Part shown: piece after piece, positions 6,572 through 10,598 of the stretch
Layout: every line of letters begins with the position of its first letter
How positions within the stretch are numbered: position 1 is the first letter of the stretch
DNA from: Oscillospiraceae bacterium
Lineage (GTDB): Bacteria; Bacillota; Clostridia; Oscillospirales; Oscillospiraceae
DNA length: 10,598 nucleotides
NCBI GenBank assembly: GCA_028708585.1
Contig: JAQVYO010000047.1
Location: forward strand, 1-10,598
Direction: 5' to 3'
Position numbers and translations under genes: made by a program
Notes under the pieces: generated by a model
Told to the model about the DNA's origin: nothing
The model's database searches: none
The model's input: only the letters and a program-made list of their open reading frames with translations

Positions 6572-6985
6572 ATGGACGAAACAGAAAACAACAGTGAAAT
6601 TGAGGCGCCGGAAAAAAAGGGCCGGCTGTGTTATCACATACGCCTTACCATCGGAACTTCCGGCCGCGCGGAGCGGGATGAAATTTTTTTTGGCCCCGGC
6701 GTTCATTATTTATTGGAGCAAATTAATAAATTCGGTTCCATTCTGATGGCCACGAAAGAGATGAAAATGGCCTACAGCAAGAGTTGGAAAATGATTCGCA
6801 ATTTGGAGCGGAATCTGGGGTTCCGGGTACTGGCGCGGCATGTGGGCAGGGGGAGCGATTCGAAGCTGACGCCGAAGGGAGAAGAATTTGTGGCTGCCTA
6901 CGGAGCATTTCTGGAAGAAGTGGGAGAAACGGCGTCCAAAAGCTTTGAAAAACATTTTGCACGTTTTCTCCGGAAAGAAGAGTAA
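6572..6985 (+). CDS. ModE/LysR-type winged helix-turn-helix regulator without an effector domain
   Basis: A 137-residue DNA-binding protein. Residues 36-110 match the N-terminal DNA-binding domain of ModE (the molybdate regulator), which resembles that of LysR-type proteins. The helix-turn-helix core is about 55-87 (FGSILMATKEM, then SWKMIRNLERNLGFRVL), and the wing is RGSDSKLTPKG (93-103). The molybdate-binding MOP domains of full ModE are missing. The first 18 residues are acidic and unlike the family core. ATG at 6572 has AAAGGGG five bases upstream. The gene is alone, with its own promoter and a strong terminator. No molybdate or molybdopterin gene lies nearby. It converges on the feo operon, but a role in iron control is only a guess. 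The effector is unknown. Confidence 0.85.
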   Translation: MDETENNSEIEAPEKKGRLCYHIRLTIGTSGRAERDEIFFGPGVHYLLEQINKFGSILMATKEMKMAYSKSWKMIRNLERNLGFRVLARHVGRGSDSKLTPKGEEFVAAYGAFLEEVGETASKSFEKHFARFLRKEE

Positions 6986-7038
6986 AGCGTTCGTTTGTTC
7001 TCTTTGGAAACGGCAAAAGGCTCCGCGGCGCGTAACGT

Positions 7039-7087
7039 AAGACGGCCGGCGGCGTTTTCATCGCCGTCGGCCGTCTTGATTTTTTTT
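7039..7087 (+). terminator. Intrinsic terminator of the winged-helix regulator
   Basis: AAGACGGCCGGCGGCG (7039-7054) pairs with CGCCGTCGGCCGTCTT (7062-7077): 16 bp with one G-U and a 7-base loop, followed by GA and eight T. It is very strong for plus-strand transcripts. The minus strand lacks a T-tract here. The right arm and loop double as the last codons and stop codon of the opposing Cys-rich Feo protein. Confidence 0.92.
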
Positions 7088-7261
7088 GAAAGGTGGTTTC
7101 GGATGCCGTTTTTTCTTCCGGCTGGGACAATTACAGGAACAGCCGTCGCAGCCGCCGCCGCAGGATCTGCTGCCGCGGACCATCTGGTAAATTCCGCGGG
7201 CCAGAAAAAAAACCGACCAAACAATCAAAGCGCCGATGACGCAGTAGACCGCATATTTCAT
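7058..7261 (-). CDS. FeoB-associated Cys-rich membrane protein
   Basis: A 67-residue protein of the FeoB-associated Cys-rich membrane family, thought to assist ferrous-iron import; its mechanism is not settled. One N-terminal membrane helix spans about residues 4-27 (VYCVIGALIVWSVFFLARGI). It is followed by a Gly/Cys cluster, SCGGGCDGCSCNC (33-45, cysteines 34, 38, 41, 43, 45), and a strongly basic tail. ATG at 7261 has GGGGGA seven bases upstream. That site sits right after the feoAB stop, leaving a 12-bp gap, so the two are surely one operon. The last codons and the TGA lie in the hairpin of the convergent regulator's terminator. Confidence 0.88.
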   Translation of the reverse strand: MKYAVYCVIGALIVWSVFFLARGIYQMVRGSRSCGGGCDGCSCNCPSRKKKRHPKPPFKKNQDGRRR

Positions 7262-7273
7262 CCGGCATTCCCC

Positions 7274-9718
7274 CTAGCCAAGCCCCAGCAGCCTGCCGCC
7301 CTGGAAAATTAAAAACGACACGGTATAGGCGGTGAACAGCTGCCAGCAGATAGAAAACAAAGTCCACTTTGCGCTGTTCATCTCCCGGGACAGGGTGGCA
7401 ACCGCCGCAACGCAGGGGATATACAGCAGGATGAATACCAGAAACGAATAGGCGGACAGGGGGGTGAAGGTGGCGGAAAGGGCATGGGCGATGGAGACGT
7501 TGCCATCCAGCGTGGAAAAGCCGTAAAACAGACTCATGGAGGAAATCACGGCTTCTTTAGCCACAAGACCGGTGAGCAGCGCGACGGCGGCCTGCCATGT
7601 ACCGAATCCAAGGGGAGCCAGCAGCGGGGCGATATGGCTTCCGATGACGCCTAAAATGCTGAACGAGTTGTCAGACACCATTTGCAGCTGGGTGTTAAAG
7701 GTCTGCAGAAACCATAAGACAATGCTCATGGATAAAATCAGCGTTCCCGCCCGCGCCAAAAAGCCCCGCACCCGCTCCCAAACGTGAAGCAGCGTATTTT
7801 TCGCGGTGGGCATCCGATAGGGAGGAAGCTCCAGCACAAACGGAGCCGGCATGCCCCGGTTCAGGGTCTTTTTAAACAAAAGGCCGGAGCAGACGGCCAT
7901 AATCAGCCCCAAAAGATAAAGGGAAAAGACGACCAGACCCTGGTAGGCGGGGAAAAAGGCGGCGCTGATGACACCGTAAACAGGCAGCCGGGCGGAACAG
8001 CTCATAAAGGGCACCAGCAAAATAGTCATCCGCCGGTCCTTTTCATTCTCCATGGTACGGGCGCCCATAATGGCGGGGACGGTGCAGCCGAACCCCATCA
8101 GCATGGGGATAAACGCCTTGCCCGACAGGCCGAAGCGCCGCAGCAGCCGGTCCATGATAAACGCCGCCCTGGACATATAGCCGGAGTCCTCCAGGAGAGA
8201 AAGAAACAGGAACAGCAGGGCAATCTGAGGCAAAAAGGTAAGAACGCCGCCCACGCCCCGTATGATTCCATCGGTGACGAGGCTGTTGACCCAGGGGGAA
8301 ACGCCGGAAGCGGTCAGCAGATGATCCATCAGGAGAGAAAACTTTCCATTAATCAGCACGTCAACAATATTGGACAGAAAGGAACCCACCGGGCCGAAGG
8401 TCACCGAAAATACAAGGAGCATCATCAAAAGAAAGATGGGAATGGCTAAAAATTTATGGGTTACAATGCTGTCGATTTGAAAGGAAAAGGAAACGGCATC
8501 TTTTTTGGAGCCGCGATGCACCGATTCCGAGATGGCCTGCTCAATAAATTGGTAGCGGCTGTCGGCAATGAGGGTTTCCCGGTCGCCCAGCGCGCTGGAA
8601 GCTTCATATTCCTCCGCAATTTCGCGGACGCTCCGGGCGGTGGCCTCGTTCAGATGCAGGGCCTTTTCTACCAGAGCGTCCCCTTCCAAAAGTTTGATGG
8701 AAGCCCAATGAGCGGGCAGATGCGCCGCATAGGCATAGTCGTGCACCAGTTCGCCCATGCGGTGATGAATTTCATGGGTATAGGCGTCATAAAGATCGTC
8801 CGGCTCCAACGTCACCCCCATGTGCATCTGATGATGGGTAAGCTGTAAAAGCTGAGGAAGGTTGGCGCCGTCCCGGGCGGAAATGGGAACCACGGGGATG
8901 CCCAGCTTTTTGGACAGCGCCTCATAATCGATGACGTCGCCCCGTTTTTCTACTTCATCCATAAAATTGATGGCCAGGATCGTGGGCAGCTCCAATTCCA
9001 GCAGCTGGATGGTCAAATAAAGGTTCCGTTCGATATTGGTTCCGTCCACAATGTTGATAATCGCGTCCGGCTGTTCTTCAATGATAAAATTTCTCGCCAC
9101 GATTTCTTCCATGGAATAAGGGGAAAGGGAATAGATGCCGGGCAGGTCCGCCACCGTCACCATTTTTCCTTCAATTTTGGTTTTGCCCTCTTTTTTTTCC
9201 ACGGTGACGCCGGGCCAGTTTCCAACATATTGATTGGAGCCGGTCAAAGCGTTGAACAGCGTAGTTTTGCCGCTGTTGGGGTTTCCCACCAGCGCGATTT
9301 TCATTTGGCGGCTGTCATGGGACGCATAATAAGGGACTTTCCCATGGATTTCCTTTTCATGTCCGTGGTCTTCCCGCATTTTGCGCAGAAGGTCCTCTTC
9401 CGGAACGCGCTGTATCATGGAAACCTTTTTGGACGCGCTTTTCCCGATTTTTTCCGAAAGGCCGGGAGGACACACAATGATCCGATCCGCATCTTCCTTG
9501 CGCAGCGTCAGCTCATATCCCCGCAGGTTGACCTCGATGGGATCGCCCAGAGGGGCGATTTTGCGAACGGAAACCAGCGTGCCGGGCGTCAGGCCCATAT
9601 CCACCAGGCGGCGCCGTATGGGGCCGTGGCGACAGCCGGTATGGATGATAATTCCGGATTGGCCCGGCGCGAGGCGCCCCAAAGGCTGCTCCGTTTTTTT
9701 TGTCTCTTTTGCGTCCAT
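7274..9718 (-). CDS. feoAB: FeoA-FeoB fusion, ferrous iron transporter
   Basis: Imports Fe2+ across the cytoplasmic membrane, driven or gated by a G-protein domain. The protein has 814 residues. Residues 10-82 form a FeoA SH3-like domain (DMGLTPGTLVSV). A linker rich in charged residues and His follows (85-138). The G domain has GNPNSGKT (145-152, G1), VGNWPGVT (165-172, G2), DLPG (191-194, G3), N251-F-M-D254 (G4) and SAR (280-282, G5). The membrane part starts near 424 and carries the two Gate motifs, with GFGCTVPA (542-549, C545) and PFMSCSARLPVY (570-581, C574). FeoA and FeoB are usually separate genes; the fusion is known in Firmicutes. ATG at 9718 has AAGGA ten bases upstream. A Cys-rich helper follows directly. 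Confidence 0.96.
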   Translation of the reverse strand: MDAKETKKTEQPLGRLAPGQSGIIIHTGCRHGPIRRRLVDMGLTPGTLVSVRKIAPLGDPIEVNLRGYELTLRKEDADRIIVCPPGLSEKIGKSASKKVSMIQRVPEEDLLRKMREDHGHEKEIHGKVPYYASHDSRQMKIALVGNPNSGKTTLFNALTGSNQYVGNWPGVTVEKKEGKTKIEGKMVTVADLPGIYSLSPYSMEEIVARNFIIEEQPDAIINIVDGTNIERNLYLTIQLLELELPTILAINFMDEVEKRGDVIDYEALSKKLGIPVVPISARDGANLPQLLQLTHHQMHMGVTLEPDDLYDAYTHEIHHRMGELVHDYAYAAHLPAHWASIKLLEGDALVEKALHLNEATARSVREIAEEYEASSALGDRETLIADSRYQFIEQAISESVHRGSKKDAVSFSFQIDSIVTHKFLAIPIFLLMMLLVFSVTFGPVGSFLSNIVDVLINGKFSLLMDHLLTASGVSPWVNSLVTDGIIRGVGGVLTFLPQIALLFLFLSLLEDSGYMSRAAFIMDRLLRRFGLSGKAFIPMLMGFGCTVPAIMGARTMENEKDRRMTILLVPFMSCSARLPVYGVISAAFFPAYQGLVVFSLYLLGLIMAVCSGLLFKKTLNRGMPAPFVLELPPYRMPTAKNTLLHVWERVRGFLARAGTLILSMSIVLWFLQTFNTQLQMVSDNSFSILGVIGSHIAPLLAPLGFGTWQAAVALLTGLVAKEAVISSMSLFYGFSTLDGNVSIAHALSATFTPLSAYSFLVFILLYIPCVAAVATLSREMNSAKWTLFSICWQLFTAYTVSFLIFQGGRLLGLG

Positions 9719-9749
9719 AGTTTTCGCATCCTTTTCTCAGTTTGCCAAG

Positions 9750-9762
9750 ACGAATGATTCGT
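9750..9762. promoter_or_regulatory. Perfect 13-bp palindrome over the feo start site (candidate operator)
   Basis: ACGAAT-G-ATTCGT is a perfect inverted repeat starting right after the feo -10 box and covering the expected +1. A repressor bound here would block transcription. The 6-1-6 layout is compatible with a Fur- or DtxR-like metalloregulator, but it is not a textbook site for either. Confidence 0.5.
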
Positions 9763-9791
9763 ATTATACCGGGGCTGGCGCAAAATTACAA
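9763..9791 (-). promoter_or_regulatory. Sigma-A promoter of the feo operon
   Basis: On the minus strand TTGTAA (9791-9786) and a perfect TATAAT (9768-9763) are separated by 17 bp. Start expected near 9757, leaving a leader of about 38 nt before the feoAB ATG. The 13-bp palindrome lies directly downstream. Confidence 0.75.
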
Positions 9792-9940
9792 GAAAGGCGG
9801 TCGGGGATTTCCCGCTTTTTTCGCATTTTCGGGCGGCAGGACTTAAAATGGACCGGCAAAGCCAAAGGACGCCCCAATTTTGAAACTTGCCACATGGTTT
9901 CCCCGTTCGTTATTTCATGCATCCGCCATCCAACTTTTTT

Positions 9941-9979
9941 TTGACAATACTTGCTTTCTATTGACATAGGAGCTATACT
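9941..9979 (+). promoter_or_regulatory. Probable promoter region of the cysteine hydrolase gene
   Basis: TTGCTT (9951-9956) and TATACT (9974-9979) with a 17-bp spacer are the best-placed pair. Two perfect TTGACA boxes, at 9941-9946 and 9961-9966, lie exactly 20 bp apart, but neither has a good -10 at normal spacing. They may be operator half-sites or alternative -35 boxes. The predicted start is near 9986, giving a leader of about 80 nt. Confidence 0.45.
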
Positions 9980-9994
9980 TCAATGGGAGATACA

Positions 9995-10053
9995 GAAGCA
10001 GAACGTGCAAAGTGCATAAAAATACTAATTTTTTTCAACTTTACGATTGCTTC
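9995..10053 (+). promoter_or_regulatory. Nested stem in the hydrolase leader next to its RBS
   Basis: Three helices nest in order. GAAGCA (9995-10000) pairs with TGCTTC (10048-10053), AAAGT (10009-10013) with ACTTT (10038-10042), and AAAAAT (10018-10023) with ATTTTT (10028-10033). The outer helix ends one base before the GGAGG at 10055. Folding could influence access to the ribosome binding site. The inner helices are AT-rich and weak. Confidence 0.3.
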
Positions 10054-10065
10054 CGGAGGCGTAAA

Positions 10066-10596
10066 ATGAAAAAACTTCTGATTGTGGTGGATTATCAAAA
10101 GGATTTTGTGGACGGCACGTTGGGTTTTCCGGCCGCCGCGCTTCTGGAAACGGCCATCTGCGGGAAAATAGAATCCTGCCGTAATTCCGGGGCGGATATT
10201 TGTTTTACGTTTGATACGCATACCAGCCGGTATTTGGAAACCCAGGAAGGGAAAAAGCTTCCGTTTCCCCATTGCCTGCGGGGCAGCGGCGGATGGGAGC
10301 TTTATGGGAAAGCGGCCGCGCTGCGGCGGGCGGAGGACCGGGTCTTTGAAAAGCCGTCTTTCGGCAGCCTCGAGCTTCTGGCGTTTCTAAAGGAGCAGGA
10401 TTACGAGGAAATTGAGCTTGTGGGGCTGATATCCAATATCTGTGTTTTGTCCAACGCGGTTCTGGCAAAAACGGCTTTGCCGGAAGCCCGCATTGTGGTG
10501 GACGCATCCTGTACGGCCAGCTTTGACGCGGACCTGAATGAAAAGGCGCTGGATGTCATGGCGGGGCTTCAGATGGAACTCATCAATCGAAAGTGA
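10066..10596 (+). CDS. Nicotinamidase/isochorismatase-family cysteine hydrolase
   Basis: A 176-residue hydrolase of the isochorismatase-like fold, most like nicotinamidases (nicotinamide to nicotinate plus ammonia, feeding NAD salvage). The catalytic triad appears complete: Asp9 (VVDYQKDFVDG), Lys96 (FEKPSFGS) and Cys126 (GLISNICVLSNA). The metal-binding set of nicotinamidases is also present: Asp50 and His52 in FDTHTSRY, and His69 in LPFPHC, followed by GSGGWEL. The frame is open from 10012, but ATG at 10066 has GGAGG six bases upstream and begins with the usual MKKLLIVVDYQ. It diverges from feoAB. Assignment to PncA is likely, but other cysteine hydrolases share this motif set. The stop lies two bases before the window end. 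Confidence 0.85.
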   Translation: MKKLLIVVDYQKDFVDGTLGFPAAALLETAICGKIESCRNSGADICFTFDTHTSRYLETQEGKKLPFPHCLRGSGGWELYGKAAALRRAEDRVFEKPSFGSLELLAFLKEQDYEEIELVGLISNICVLSNAVLAKTALPEARIVVDASCTASFDADLNEKALDVMAGLQMELINRK

Positions 10597-10598
10597 TC

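Noticed and set aside
7784..8848. Plus-strand open frames of 221 and 130 residues
   Set aside because: Both are antisense to the FeoB membrane domain. They are low-complexity (Gln, His, Gly rich) shadows without a plausible start signal.
9800..9940. Spacer between the feo promoter and the hydrolase promoter
   Set aside because: A short hairpin (CGGG/CCCG near 9812-9825 followed by T) and a 67-residue minus-strand frame are visible. The stem is too short to call, and the frame has no recognisable features.
10012..10065. Upstream ATG for the cysteine hydrolase
   Set aside because: The extra 18 residues precede the usual family start and have no RBS. ATG at 10066 has a strong GGAGG.

Overview
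The window looks like chromosomal DNA from an anaerobic, low-to-mid GC Firmicute. A member of the Clostridia, possibly Oscillospirales, is my best guess. The grounds are strong AGGAGG-type ribosome binding sites at almost every gene, sigma-A promoters, a single-chain glycyl-tRNA synthetase, a FeoA-FeoB fusion followed by a small Cys-rich membrane protein, and an AmmeMemoRadiSam locus. The genus cannot be fixed from the sequence. No rRNA, tRNA, insertion sequence, phage gene or CRISPR array is visible. This is mainly housekeeping and accessory-metabolism DNA, not a mobile island.

Left block, minus strand, read right to left from 6061 to 1. It begins with an AmrB (Memo)-AmrA (AMMECR1) fusion gene whose first 29 codons lie in a different frame from the rest. 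Next comes amrS, the radical-SAM partner, overlapping the fusion by ATGA. Then come a YihY/BrkB-family membrane protein, glyS (glycine-tRNA ligase) and nadE (glutamine-type NAD+ synthase), which runs off the left edge. glyS has its own consensus promoter, whose -35 box contains the yihY stop codon. It also has a long, hairpin-rich leader of about 260 nt that lacks the T-box core. glyS and nadE are 37 bp apart and are probably co-transcribed. nadE shows a degenerate glutaminase active-site region.

Middle. About 510 bp of AT-rich spacer (6062-6571) holds the amr promoter region with a 22-bp dyad, an orphan intrinsic terminator that may end a small RNA, and the promoter of a plus-strand ModE/LysR-type winged-helix regulator (6572-6985). 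Three 10-bp-phased GTTTTTAT repeats sit on that promoter. The regulator ends in a strong terminator whose hairpin also encodes the tail of the convergent Cys-rich Feo protein.

Right block. The minus-strand feoAB fusion (9718-7274) and its Cys-rich partner (7261-7058) form a ferrous-iron uptake operon. Its promoter carries a perfect 13-bp palindrome over the start site. Divergent from it, on the plus strand, is a nicotinamidase/isochorismatase-family cysteine hydrolase (10066-10596). It may feed the same NAD salvage pathway that nadE completes, though the two genes are about 9 kb apart.

The points most worth a second look are the frameshifted amrB start, the non-T-box structured leader of glyS, the degenerate glutaminase of nadE, and the phased repeats upstream of the orphan regulator.
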